47,256 bases of DNA from Alphaproteobacteria bacterium (lineage in GTDB: Bacteria > Pseudomonadota > Alphaproteobacteria > Acetobacterales > Acetobacteraceae), in contig JAFKFI010000084.1 in the NCBI GenBank assembly GCA_017307285.1, forward strand, positions 1 through 47,256, given 5' to 3'. The notes beneath the pieces were generated by a model. It made no database searches, was not told where the DNA came from, and worked only from the letters and a program-made list of their open reading frames with translations. The translations under genes and the position numbers were made by a program. Shown here piece after piece: positions 1 to 9,890 of the stretch. Within the stretch, counting starts at the first letter, position 1. Every line of letters starts with the position of its first letter.

Positions 1-223
1 GCTGAATCTGCTGTCCGGGTCGGAGATCGTCCCCGAGCTGCTGCAGCAGGACTGCACGCCCGACCGGCTGGCCGGCGCGTTGCGGCCGTTGCTGCTCGGC
101 GACGCCGCCGCCGAGGCGCAGCGGCGGAGCTTTCGCCCGGTGCTCGACACGCTGCGCCCGCCCGAAGGCACGCCGTCAGACGCCGCCGCGCGCGCCGTCC
201 TCGCCTTGCTTGATCAGGCCTGA
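1..223 (+). CDS. lpxB: Lipid-A-disaccharide synthase, C-terminal end (partial)
   Basis: The frame that begins at base 2 reads 73 residues to a TGA at 221-223 and has no start inside the window. It opens with LNLLSGSEIVPELLQQDC and continues TPDRLAGALRPLLLGD. This is the C-terminal signature of the GT19 glycosyltransferase LpxB (N-L-L, V-P-E-L-L-Q, C-T-P, L-L). LpxB joins UDP-2,3-diacylglucosamine and lipid X at the inner membrane in lipid A synthesis, so the cell makes LPS. The 3' end overlaps the convergent oxidoreductase gene by 48 bases. Family assignment is from this short tail only. Confidence 0.8.
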   Translation, partial: LNLLSGSEIVPELLQQDCTPDRLAGALRPLLLGDAAAEAQRRSFRPVLDTLRPPEGTPSDAAARAVLALLDQA

Positions 224-1180
224 GGCGACGGCCCGCGCGTGGCTCGCCGCCATTCCTTCCATCACCGCCAGCGCCGCCGCCAGCGCCCGCCGTCCAGCGG
301 CGGCATCAACCAGCACCGGCGCACCGTCGAGCACCGAGGCGGCGAACGCCGAGTGCTCCGCGGCGAGCGCGTCGCGGTCCTCCCAGGAGACGTCCTCAGC
401 GCCGAACTCGCCGATACCGGGGATCGGCTTGCCCCGCCCGCGGCCGATCAGGGTCAGCCGGCGGGCGGCGAAATCCACCGCCAAGTAACCTTCCGCGGCG
501 AAAATCCGCATCCGCCGCTCGGTGCGAAAGGAGATGCGGCTGGCCGTGACGGTGGCGACGCAGCCGTTGGCGAAGCGCACACGGGCGTTGGCGATGTCCT
601 CGTGCGGGCTCGCCACCGCCGCGCCGACAGCGTCGACGCTCTCGATCGGGCTGTCGACCAGGGAAAGGATGAGGTCGAGGTCGTGGATCATCAGGTCGAG
701 GATCACCGAGACGTCGGTGCCGCGCTGCTTGAATGGTGCGATCCGAGTGGCCTCGATGTAGAGCGGCTGGCCCATGCGGCCCTCGACCATGCCGTGCGCC
801 GCCGAGAAGCGTTCGAGGTGGCCGACTTGCAGCACCAGCCCGCGCTCGGCCGCCAGGGCCGCGAGTTCGTCGGCCTCGGCCAGGGTGGCGGCGATCGGCT
901 TTTCCACCAGCACGTGCCGGCCGGCCCGGAGTGCCGCGGCGGCGAGCGCGTGGTGCTGCTCGGCGGGTGCGGCCACCACCAGGGCGTCGCTCGCGGCGAG
1001 CAGCGGCGCGAAGCCCATCGCAGGGGCGCCGGCCTCCCAGCCCACCGTCTTGGCGCGCTCCTCGTCCGGGTCGTGGATGCCGACCAGCTCGGCGCGCTCG
1101 GAAGCAGCCACCTTGAGGGCGTGGTATCGTCCGAAATGCCCGGCACCGGCGATGCCGATGCGCAATCGTCGTTGCGGCAT
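176..1180 (-). CDS. Gfo/Idh/MocA family oxidoreductase
   Basis: A 334-residue protein starts at the ATG whose complement is 1178-1180. AAGGAG lies 8 bases upstream, which decides this start over an in-frame start 18 codons earlier. The N-terminal Rossmann fold carries GIAGAGHFG (residues 9-17). The family motif EKP is at 93-95, and VGHLERF near 121 begins the substrate domain. Family members are NAD(P)-dependent sugar, inositol or UDP-sugar dehydrogenases in the cytoplasm; the substrate cannot be told from the sequence. Adjacency to lpxB suggests envelope-sugar metabolism, such as a UDP-GlcNAc type substrate, but this is inference. It converges on lpxB with a 48-base tail overlap. Confidence 0.85.
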   Translation of the reverse strand: MPQRRLRIGIAGAGHFGRYHALKVAASERAELVGIHDPDEERAKTVGWEAGAPAMGFAPLLAASDALVVAAPAEQHHALAAAALRAGRHVLVEKPIAATLAEADELAALAAERGLVLQVGHLERFSAAHGMVEGRMGQPLYIEATRIAPFKQRGTDVSVILDLMIHDLDLILSLVDSPIESVDAVGAAVASPHEDIANARVRFANGCVATVTASRISFRTERRMRIFAAEGYLAVDFAARRLTLIGRGRGKPIPGIGEFGAEDVSWEDRDALAAEHSAFAASVLDGAPVLVDAAAGRRALAAALAVMEGMAASHARAVASGLIKQGEDGARGGV

Positions 1181-1362
1181 GGCCGCGTCTCCTTCGCGGC
1201 GAGAGTTAACAGCCGTCGGACGATTCCGCCACACACGCCCGCGCGGGCTTGCAAGGAAGAGGGCGGATCGCCATTCTCCGCGCCCACTCGGCCGCCAGCC
1301 CCACCCGCTGCCGCCGGGACGACACGCGGCCTGATGGCGCCGCCGGGAGCTGCCTGCCTATC

Positions 1363-2946
<1,584 letters not shown>

Positions 2947-2960
2947 CCGGTCCGCTTCGC

Positions 2961-3929
2961 ATGTTCATTCGCCCCCTCTTCCGCCTGGTTCCCGACAACA
3001 CGCGCATCCAGTTCATGCGTGGCCGCTTCATGGGGCTGATCGTGTCCGCGGTGCTCTCCACTGCCTCGATCGTCCTCTACTTCCACCCCGGCCTCAATCT
3101 CGGGATCGACTTCTCGGGCGGCATCGTGATGGAGGTGCGCACGCCGGGGCCGGCGGATTTCAACAAGATCCGCGGTGCGATCGCCAATGAGCATGTCGGC
3201 GAACAGGGCGTGCAGCGCTTCGGTGCCGACGACCAGGTGCTCATCCGTCTACCCACGGCGCCGAGCGAGGCGGCCACGCAGCAGGAGGTGAACCGGGTCC
3301 GCGCCGGGCTCGAACAGGCGATTCCAGGCACCCGCATCCTGCGCGTCGACGCGGTGGGGGCCAGCGTCTCGGAGGAACTGTTCCGCAACGGGCTGCTGGC
3401 GCTCGGTATCAGTTTGTTGATCATCTTGTTCTACATCTGGTTCCGCTTCGAGTGGCAGTTCGCGGTCGGCGCGGTGGCGACGCTGCTGCTCGACGTGACC
3501 AAGGCGGTCGGCTTCCTCGTGGTGACAAGGATCGACTTCGACCTGGTGATGGTCGCGGCGATCCTGACCATCATCGGCTATTCCACCAACGACAAGGTCG
3601 TCGTCTATGACCGGGTGCGCGAGAATCTCCGCAAGTACAAGACGATGCCGCTGCGCGACCTGATCGACCTGTCGATCAACGAGACCTTGAATCGCACGCT
3701 CGGCACCTCCTGCACGACGTTCCTGGCGGCGCTGCCGCTGGCGCTGTTCGGCGGCGCGTCTATCTCAGGCTTTGCCTGGGCAATGCTGTTCGGCATCGTC
3801 GTCGGCACCTCGTCGTCCATCTTCATCGCGGCACCCATCCTGCTGTTCCTCGGCGAGCACCGGCTGCGCCGTGACGCGGCACCCGCCGCTCCGCCCAAGA
3901 CCAAGGCCCCTACGGCGGCACGACCGTGA
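2961..3929 (+). CDS. secF: Protein translocase subunit SecF
   Basis: A 322-residue partner of SecD with six predicted membrane helices. LGIDFSGGIVMEV after the first helix is the SecF form of the family motif. GYSTNDKVVVYDRVREN in the fourth-helix region carries the conserved Asp thought to work in proton transfer. The C-terminal tail is rich in Ala, Pro and Lys. It begins 14 bases after secD and its TGA overlaps the GTG of the next gene (GTGA), so the three genes are probably read as one message. Confidence 0.95.
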   Translation: MFIRPLFRLVPDNTRIQFMRGRFMGLIVSAVLSTASIVLYFHPGLNLGIDFSGGIVMEVRTPGPADFNKIRGAIANEHVGEQGVQRFGADDQVLIRLPTAPSEAATQQEVNRVRAGLEQAIPGTRILRVDAVGASVSEELFRNGLLALGISLLIILFYIWFRFEWQFAVGAVATLLLDVTKAVGFLVVTRIDFDLVMVAAILTIIGYSTNDKVVVYDRVRENLRKYKTMPLRDLIDLSINETLNRTLGTSCTTFLAALPLALFGGASISGFAWAMLFGIVVGTSSSIFIAAPILLFLGEHRLRRDAAPAAPPKTKAPTAARP

Positions 3930-4894
3930 TCGGCCGGCGCGCGCTGCTGGCCGGGGCCGCTGGCCTCGCCGCACCGCGCGCCGCTCGCGCCGGCGGGTCA
4001 GCTACCAAGCTGGTGCTGATCGTGGGCGCGCGGTCGGGATCGAAGTCCGACCAGGTGGCTCGCGCATTCGCACCGTTCCTGGAACGGCATCTGCCGAGGA
4101 CCGTGATCGAGATTCGCAACGTCCCCGGCGAGGCCGGGCTCACCGCCTACCGCGCCTTGGCCGAGATAGCACCGAGCGGCGCCATCCTGGGCTGGGCCGG
4201 CACGCCGGCGCTGCCTGCCCGCATCGTCGATCACGCCGATGACGGGTTGTTGGCGCGGCTGCGCCTGATCGGCGCCGTCCAGAAGGAGCCGATTGCCTTC
4301 GTCTCCCCCGCCACTAGTCCGATCTCCACGGCACGGGAGCTGATCGAGCGATCCGCCGCCGAGCGCGATGCGGTGCCGCTCGGGACCCCGCCGGCGGGCA
4401 GCCCGCCGCATCTCGCGGCACTGCGGCTGCAAGCCGTCGCGGGCACCAAGCTGAACCTGGTGGCCTTCCCCTCTTCGGCCGCCGCGCGGCAGGCGGTGCT
4501 GGCGGGCAACGTCGCCGCCGCCTCGCTCGGCCTCGGCGACACCATCGGCGGGTTGCGCGATGGCAAGCTCATCGGGCTCGGCCTGGCTTCCAAGGCGCGC
4601 GCCAAGGCATTGCCCGACCTGCCCTCGCTGCACGACATCGGCCTGCCGGTGTCGATGACCATCCGCCGCGGACTCGCCGCACCCGCCGGGCTCGCGCGAG
4701 GGGCGGAGGACGGCTTCGTCGCCGCGATGAGGGCGGTCGTGGCCGACCCCGAATTCGCCGCCCAAGCCGATCAGAGCGGCTTCGTCGTCGACTGGCTGGA
4801 CGGACCGGACTGGACCGCCTTGGCACGGCAAGAGCAAAATGGATTGACGGCGCTCTGGGCATCTGATCCCTGGCTGCCGACAGGGGCAGGCTGA
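3926..4894 (+). CDS. Bug/TctC-type periplasmic substrate-binding protein
   Basis: A 322-residue protein starting at a GTG in a GTGA overlap with the secF stop. The N-terminus MIGRRALLAGAAGLAAPRA with cleavage near ARA-GG is a signal peptide; the RR pair followed by Ala/Leu is compatible with Tat export. The body shows the pattern of tripartite tricarboxylate transporter binding proteins: an early beta strand (LVLIVGARSGSKSDQVAR), IRNVPGEAGLTAYRALA, and a C-terminal LGLASKARAKALPDLPSLHDIG where Bug proteins have their conserved P-x-x-P-T-x-x-E segment. No TctA/TctB membrane genes are nearby, so it is either an orphan binding protein or has a sensory role. Family certain enough, ligand unknown. 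Confidence 0.75.
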   Translation: MIGRRALLAGAAGLAAPRAARAGGSATKLVLIVGARSGSKSDQVARAFAPFLERHLPRTVIEIRNVPGEAGLTAYRALAEIAPSGAILGWAGTPALPARIVDHADDGLLARLRLIGAVQKEPIAFVSPATSPISTARELIERSAAERDAVPLGTPPAGSPPHLAALRLQAVAGTKLNLVAFPSSAAARQAVLAGNVAAASLGLGDTIGGLRDGKLIGLGLASKARAKALPDLPSLHDIGLPVSMTIRRGLAAPAGLARGAEDGFVAAMRAVVADPEFAAQADQSGFVVDWLDGPDWTALARQEQNGLTALWASDPWLPTGAG

Positions 4895-4999
4895 CCGATC
4901 ACCAGATCGTAGCCCTGAATCACGTAGATAGTTCTGGTAACGGAATGCGACTCGCAATACGTTGATAATCCTGCCGGGCTGTTCGCTCGGACACAGGCA

Positions 5000-6199
5000 A
5001 TGGGAATCACGATGCGGCCGACCGGCCTTCACCTTCTGCTGGTCAGCACCAGCCGGGAATGGACCCGTGCCGTCGAGACGGCGGCGGCCCGGATCGGCGC
5101 CGGCGCGGTGGAGGCGGCCGGGTCCGGCCGGGAGGCGATCGCCCGGCTGGTGACGACGCCCCGCCCCTACTCGCATGTTCTCGTGCAACCGAGCTGTTCC
5201 GACGGGCTGATCGAGGATCTGCACGGGCTGACCTCCGGCGAGGTCGGATCGGACACAAGGCTGCTGCTGCTTGGTCCCCCGGCCACGCCGGCGCCGCGCA
5301 TCCGGGTGATCGCGCAGGCAAGTCCGCAATCGGTCGGCGCGGCGCTGGCCGACGCCGCAGTCGAATGGCCGAGTGGCCGTCCGCCGGGAATGCTGGCGAA
5401 GGATGTGCGGGACGCGCTGACCGGCTCGATGATCGAGACCCGCTACCAGCCCGTGGTGCGGATGAGCGACGGCGCCTGCGTCGGCATGGAGGCGCTCGCC
5501 CGCTTGCGCCACCCGGCGCACGGGATGCTGGCGCCGACGCATTTCGTGCCGCAGGTCGAGGATGCCGGGCTCGCCGGGCAACTCACCGACGCGGTGGCGC
5601 GCCGCGCGCTGGCCGAGCTGTCGCGCCCCGCGCTCGACGGACGCGATCTCACCATTGCGCTGAATTTCCCGCTCGACATCGTGCTGGTGCCGGAGACGAT
5701 GGCCCGCCTCGACGCGCAATGCGCTGCCGCCGGGGTGCGCCCCGAGCAGATCATCGTCGAGCTTACCGAGAGCCGGCCGGTGGACGATCTGGCGGCGCTG
5801 CGCCGGTCGATCGAGCGGGTGCGGCGGGGGGGCTATGGGCTGGCGATCGACGATCTCGGGCCATCGGTGCCGCATCACGCAGCTCTGCTCCAGATGCCCT
5901 TCACCGCGGTGAAGCTCGACATCGAGGTCATCCGCGACATGCACGGCGAGGACGGCCGCGCCTTCCTGCTCGACACCATCGAGACCGCCCGCGCGCGCGG
6001 CATGACGATCATCGCCGAGGGGGTGGAGGACCGCGACACCTGGCGCCGGCTGGCGGCGCGCGGGGTGGATCACGCCCAGGGCTTTCTCATCTCCCGCCCG
6101 CTGCCCGCCGCGGCGCTGCCGATCTGGCTCGACGCGTGGACCGCGCGGCGCGCGCAGCTGGTTCAGGCGTTGCGCGGCGAGCCCGACCACACTTCCTGA
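5000..6199 (+). CDS. EAL-domain protein with receiver-like N-terminus
   Basis: 399 residues. Residues about 8-125 follow the receiver-domain layout, but the phospho-acceptor position reads HVLVQPSCSDG with no Asp, so phosphorylation there is unlikely. The EAL phosphodiesterase domain (about 135-390) has EALARLRHP (164-172), LNFPLDI, ELTES, IDDLG, VKLDIEVI, IIAEGVED and QGFLISRPLP, so the metal and base residues are present. Loop 6 is changed: the usual DDFGTGYSS reads DDLGPSVPHH. Activity against c-di-GMP is therefore uncertain; it may bind c-di-GMP or work as a scaffold. ATG at 5000 is used; an in-frame ATG at 5012 with GGGA just before it is an alternative. The 3' end overlaps the alcohol dehydrogenase gene by 37 bases. 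Confidence 0.85.
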   Translation: MGITMRPTGLHLLLVSTSREWTRAVETAAARIGAGAVEAAGSGREAIARLVTTPRPYSHVLVQPSCSDGLIEDLHGLTSGEVGSDTRLLLLGPPATPAPRIRVIAQASPQSVGAALADAAVEWPSGRPPGMLAKDVRDALTGSMIETRYQPVVRMSDGACVGMEALARLRHPAHGMLAPTHFVPQVEDAGLAGQLTDAVARRALAELSRPALDGRDLTIALNFPLDIVLVPETMARLDAQCAAAGVRPEQIIVELTESRPVDDLAALRRSIERVRRGGYGLAIDDLGPSVPHHAALLQMPFTAVKLDIEVIRDMHGEDGRAFLLDTIETARARGMTIIAEGVEDRDTWRRLAARGVDHAQGFLISRPLPAAALPIWLDAWTARRAQLVQALRGEPDHTS

Positions 6200-7344
6200 T
6201 AGAGGCCGACGATCTCCGCCGCGCTGGGCACGCGCGGGTTGTTGCCGGGGCTGCCCGAGGCGAGGGCCTGCTCGGCCATCAGCGCCATCTTGCCGTTCCA
6301 CGCCGCCTCGTCGATGCCGTAGCCGCCTGGTGTCGGCACGCCGAGCTCGGCGTTGAGCTCGGCGAGGCCCGTGACGAGCTTGCCTGAAGCGATGGCGTCC
6401 GAATCGCCCGCCTCCGCGAAACCGATGCGCCGCGAGGCCTCGGCGTAGCGCGCCTCAGCGCCGACCACGCTGAACCGCGTGATCGCCGGCAGCAGCATGG
6501 CGTTGGAGAGGCCGTGCGGCACGTGGAAATGCGCCCCGATGGGACGCGACATGCCATGCACCAGCGCCACCGAGCTGTTGGAGAAGGCGAGCCCCGCCGT
6601 GGTCGCTCCGAGCATCATGCCCTCGCGTCCCGCCGGGTTGCTTGGCTCGTGATAGGCGGTGCGCAGATGGCGCCCGATCAGCTCCATCGCCGCGAGCGCG
6701 AGCGCGTCGGATAGCGGATTGGCGCGACGCGACACGTAGGCTTCGAGCGCGTGGGTGAGGCTGTCGATACCGGTATCGGCAGTGGTGCGGGCGGGGACGG
6801 AGACGGTGAGCTCGTGGTCGACGATGGCCGCGAGCGGCAAGGCGCCGAGGCCGGAGATCAACATCTTTTCGTCGCGCTCGACGTCGGTGATGACGGTGAA
6901 GCGGGTGCATTCGCTGCCGGTCCCCGCCGTGGTCGGGATGGCGACGATCGGCAGCGCGCCGTGATCGGCCTGCGCCGGCGCCTTGTAGTCGCGCATTTTC
7001 CCCCCGCCGCCCGCGAGGATTGAGATGGCCTTGGCGGTATCCATCGGCGAGCCGCCGCCGAAGCCGATCAGGCAGTCGAACGAGCCACGCGCGAGCTCGG
7101 CGACTCCCGCCTCGATCACCGTGTCGGTGGGATCGGAGACGGTGTCGCTGAACACGCTGACGGCGATGCCCGCCTCGGCCAGCGGGTCGAGGCAGTGCCG
7201 CACCATACCCGACGAGACCATGAACGGATCGGTCACGACCAGCGGGCGCGACAGCCCGAATTTCGCCAGCACGTCCGGCAGCTGACGGACGGCGCCGCCG
7301 CCCACCAGCAACATGCGGGGCGAAGCGATGTTGACGATGCTCAT
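6163..7344 (-). CDS. Iron-containing (group III) alcohol dehydrogenase
   Basis: 393 residues from the ATG at 7342-7344, with GGAGG five bases upstream; this beats a start 27 codons earlier. The NAD-binding half has GFGGGSPMDTAKAIS and IPTTAGTGSECT. The metal-binding half has GIDSLTHALEAYVS and LVHGMSRPIGAHFHVPHGLSNA, supplying the Asp and three His ligands of the Fe-ADH fold. The family oxidises or reduces alcohols, diols, hydroxyacids and related substrates in the cytoplasm; the natural substrate is not evident. It is monocistronic and convergent with the EAL gene. Confidence 0.9.
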   Translation of the reverse strand: MSIVNIASPRMLLVGGGAVRQLPDVLAKFGLSRPLVVTDPFMVSSGMVRHCLDPLAEAGIAVSVFSDTVSDPTDTVIEAGVAELARGSFDCLIGFGGGSPMDTAKAISILAGGGGKMRDYKAPAQADHGALPIVAIPTTAGTGSECTRFTVITDVERDEKMLISGLGALPLAAIVDHELTVSVPARTTADTGIDSLTHALEAYVSRRANPLSDALALAAMELIGRHLRTAYHEPSNPAGREGMMLGATTAGLAFSNSSVALVHGMSRPIGAHFHVPHGLSNAMLLPAITRFSVVGAEARYAEASRRIGFAEAGDSDAIASGKLVTGLAELNAELGVPTPGGYGIDEAAWNGKMALMAEQALASGSPGNNPRVPSAAEIVGLYQEVWSGSPRNA

Positions 7345-7477
7345 GGGCGCCTCCGGCCCGCGCGATTGGGCGTGATGCGGGGTGCGCGGGGGCCGGATGA
7401 TCGGCGGGGGCCGGAAGCCGGTCAAGCCGGCATCCCGCGATGGTCCCCCGCTTCGATCAGCAACATTGATTCCACGC

Positions 7478-7562
7478 CGTCATGACCGGCGGAGGCCGGT
7501 CATCCACGACTGTACCGCTGGCAAGTGAAGTCGTGGATGGTCGGCCTGCGCCGACCACGACG
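7478..7562. repeat. Inverted pair of REP-like palindromic elements
   Basis: Two 33-base elements, 7478-7510 and the inverted copy 7530-7562, match at 27 of 33 positions and are 19 bases apart. Each folds on its own: GACCGGC-GGAG-GCCGGTC in the first and GGTCGGC-CTGC-GCCGACC in the second. Two of the seven stem pairs differ between copies and both changes keep pairing. The layout is like REP/BIME elements found between convergent or decayed genes. A transposase of the RAYT type was not found in the window. Confidence 0.6.
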
Positions 7563-7635
7563 AGTACTTGGTCAATCTTAGTCTCTACCTGCAACCAGTC
7601 CGGATACCAGAGGGCCGCCTATGTGGAACGCGGCA

Positions 7636-7889
7636 CTACTTGCAGGCGCGCTCGTCGGTCGCGGGTGCCGGCTGGTACTTCCTTTCCACGACCAGGAAAC
7701 TGATCGTGGAGCCTCCGACGTTGGTATATTCGTGCCACGGTATCGGCGGGTTGTCGCGGTGGTCGCCGGGCTTCGTCTCAATCGCTGCGTGCCTCGTTCG
7801 TCTCGTTCCTGGCCCCGTCCTCCGCTCAAGACGCAGCTGAAGTAACCGGGGCGGGAGTGGCAAGCATGGACAGCGCCCGGCGGGAACAT
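7636..7889 (-). pseudogene. Frameshifted cupin-like remnant
   Basis: Read leftward from an ATG at 7889, one frame gives RPGYFSCVLSGGR followed by ERDERGT. About 100 bases in, the coherent sequence moves to another frame: IETKPGDHRDNPPIPWHEYTN, then VGGSTISFLVVERKYQPAP to a TAG at 7636. The K-P-G-D-H, P-W-H-E-Y-T-N-V-G and F-L-V-V-E pattern is that of the second half of a small cupin barrel. One frameshift and no clear N-terminal half point to a decayed gene. It lies just beyond the REP-like pair. The assignment to cupins is by eye and moderate. Confidence 0.45.
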
Positions 7890-7906
7890 GCAGCGGCCGC
7901 CCGGCG

Positions 7907-8266
7907 TCACTCCCCGACGGCGCGGGTCTGCTTGCCATCCCAAAACAGGGAGACGGTCTCGTACTGGCACAGATCGACATTGCCCCATTCGGCCTCGTCG
8001 CCGTCGTTGTATTTCACCTTGATGTCGAAGTGGCAGACGGCGTCGCGGTGCGGGAAGGTGATCTTCACGCTCTCGCCGTCGGCCACCGCGTCGCGACCCA
8101 TGATGTCACGGCCCCAGGACTTGCTGGAGGCGGGCGAGACATAGACACTGTCGATCTGATAGCCGGTCCGGTTGACCAGCTTAAAATCCGCCTCGCTGGC
8201 CAGCGCGCTGGCGGCGAACGCGGCAACCAGGGCCGCTGCGACGAGTGTCAGTTGAACGAGCTGCAT
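7907..8266 (-). CDS. Small secreted protein of unknown function
   Basis: 119 residues. A signal peptide MQLVQLTLVAAALVAAFAAS ends near ALAS-EADF. The mature part (FKLVNRTGYQIDSVYVSPAS, WGRDIMGRD, GESVKITF, CHFDIKVKYNDG, VDLCQYETVSLFWDG) has the alternating-strand pattern and two Cys of a small periplasmic beta-sandwich seen in many alphaproteobacteria, where it is sometimes mislabelled argininosuccinate lyase. The start at 8266 has GGAG 8 bases upstream; a start ten codons earlier is possible but would lengthen the signal peptide. It is divergent from the next secreted protein gene. The two Cys could form a disulfide. Confidence 0.65.
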   Translation of the reverse strand: MQLVQLTLVAAALVAAFAASALASEADFKLVNRTGYQIDSVYVSPASSKSWGRDIMGRDAVADGESVKITFPHRDAVCHFDIKVKYNDGDEAEWGNVDLCQYETVSLFWDGKQTRAVGE

Positions 8267-8403
8267 AGGGTCTCCAGGGGTTTCGAGGAGGGTCATTTTC
8301 CGCCGCGTCGGTTAAGGACCCGTGACCCCGAACGGCGCCGCTGTTGAATGGGCGCGTGCGGTGCCGTACGGTCGTGCCAAGCAGCGGGATGAGGAAGCGA
8401 CGC

Positions 8404-9564
8404 ATGACCATGAAGTCCGTGCTCCTGGCGAGCGTGCTCGTGCTCACGCCGGCGCTCGCGCAGGCGGGCAAGAACGACATCCTGGTCGGGCTCGACCAGA
8501 AAGTGTTCTTCGAGGCCAATGGCGGCCGCATCGGGCCGGGCGGCGAGGATCAGCTCGTCGTGGTGGACGTGAGCGACCCCGCCAACCCGCGCATCCGAGC
8601 CACCCTCAAGCTGTCCAACTCGGTGGTCGGGCCACCCACCAACCTGCAGATCACGCCGGACGGACGGCTGGCGCTGCTCGCCAGCTCGGTCGTTACCAAG
8701 GAAACCAACGGCAAGTGGAGCAACGTGCCGGACGACAAGCTGTTCGTCGTCGATCTCGACGCCGATCCGCCGAAGCTGATCGACACGGTGACGGTCGGCA
8801 AGCAGCCTTCGGGCCTGGCGATCTCGCGCGACGGCAAGCTCGCGCTGGTCGCCAACCGCGCGGGCAAGAGCGTCTCGGTCATTGCGATCAACGGCACCAA
8901 GGTGCGGCAGGTCTCCGAGGTGCCGATCGACGACGAGGTGGCGGCGGTCGCTATCACGCCGGACGGCAAGCGCGGCTTCGTGGTGAAAAACCTTGCCAAC
9001 CGTATCGGCGTGCTGTCGATCGACGGCGAGAAGGTGAAATACGACAAGTCGCAGGACATGCCGGCCGGCTACACGCCGTACAATGTCGAGGTGACGCCGG
9101 ACGGGAAATACGCCCTCTCGGTCAATCAGGGCGGCGGATTGTCGGGCAACGTCGACACCATCGTCACAATCGACGCCGCCGCCAATCCGCCGCGTGTCAT
9201 CGACCAGACCGCCGTGGGCGACTCGCCCGAGGGCATGGCGATCGGCTCGAACGGCGTGTGGGTCGCGGTGCCGCTGATCAAGGGCTCGGCCTCCAAGCAC
9301 GACCGGTGGTCATACACCAAGAACGGCAGCCTGGTGCTGATGAGCCTGAGCTCGGACGGCAAGCTGCAGCTGGTCAACGAGCTGCCGACCGGCGGGGTGC
9401 CCGAGGGCGTCGCGTTCAGCCCCGACAGCCACTATGTTTACGTCGGCAACTATATCGACAAGAACCTGCAGGTCTACCGCATCGCCGGCGGCAAGCTCGC
9501 TGATACCGGCAAGACGCTGAGCCTGCCCGGCCAGCCCGCCTCCATGCGCGGGCTGGCGCGGTAG
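8404..9564 (+). CDS. Secreted YncE-like beta-propeller protein
   Basis: 386 residues starting with a signal peptide (MTMKSVLLASVLVLTPALAQA, cleavage before GKND). The mature protein is a chain of repeats with an SPDG/TPDG signature: LQITPDGRLALLAS, LAISRDGKLALVAN, VAITPDGKRGFVV, VEVTPDGKYALSVN, VAFSPDSHYVYVGN. This is the lactonase/YncE seven-bladed propeller pattern. Such proteins are periplasmic binding or scaffold proteins and rarely have proven catalysis. GAGGAA lies about ten bases before the chosen ATG; a second ATG two codons on is equally possible. It is probably monocistronic and divergent from the small secreted protein gene. Confidence 0.8.
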   Translation: MTMKSVLLASVLVLTPALAQAGKNDILVGLDQKVFFEANGGRIGPGGEDQLVVVDVSDPANPRIRATLKLSNSVVGPPTNLQITPDGRLALLASSVVTKETNGKWSNVPDDKLFVVDLDADPPKLIDTVTVGKQPSGLAISRDGKLALVANRAGKSVSVIAINGTKVRQVSEVPIDDEVAAVAITPDGKRGFVVKNLANRIGVLSIDGEKVKYDKSQDMPAGYTPYNVEVTPDGKYALSVNQGGGLSGNVDTIVTIDAAANPPRVIDQTAVGDSPEGMAIGSNGVWVAVPLIKGSASKHDRWSYTKNGSLVLMSLSSDGKLQLVNELPTGGVPEGVAFSPDSHYVYVGNYIDKNLQVYRIAGGKLADTGKTLSLPGQPASMRGLAR

Positions 9565-9568
9565 GCGC

Positions 9569-9796
9569 TTAGACGCGCCAGAACGGCTTACCGGCCTCCT
9601 CGCGGGCGTCGGCGGGGCTCGCGCCGATGTCCTTGAGCATCCGCGCGTCGAGCTCGCCGAGCATCTGGCGCGTGCGCCAGCGCCGCCACGCCTCGGCCAC
9701 CACCACGCGCAGCGGCGCACGCTGTCGGCCCTTCGCGGCGTAGCGGCCGAGAGCGGGTGCGGGCCAGGCGAGGTCGGGCGAAAGGCGGGTGGGCAT
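9569..9796 (-). CDS. DUF1127 domain protein
   Basis: 75 residues. The C-terminal half RWRTRQMLGELDARMLKDIG then ASPADAREEAGKPFWR is the DUF1127 motif (Arg-rich helix, L-x-x-L-D-x-R-x-L-x-D-I-G). Small DUF1127 proteins of alphaproteobacteria have been linked to RNA turnover and to phosphate and C/N metabolism, but no biochemical activity is settled. GGAGG five bases before the ATG at 9794-9796 decides the start over an ATG five codons upstream. It is divergent from a LysR regulator 94 bases away, which is the likely controller. Confidence 0.8.
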   Translation of the reverse strand: MPTRLSPDLAWPAPALGRYAAKGRQRAPLRVVVAEAWRRWRTRQMLGELDARMLKDIGASPADAREEAGKPFWRV

Positions 9797-9890
9797 AACT
9801 ACCTCCTGCATCGACGATCCGATGCCGAACGTAATTTGGCCCTCCTGGAGGAATCACGGAAACGAATTGTCCTGATACGGAAGATCAGCT

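Noticed and set aside
3998-6301. A 767-codon open frame on the minus strand
   Set aside because: Antisense shadow of the Bug and EAL genes; composition typical of third-position GC bias, no recognisable motif.
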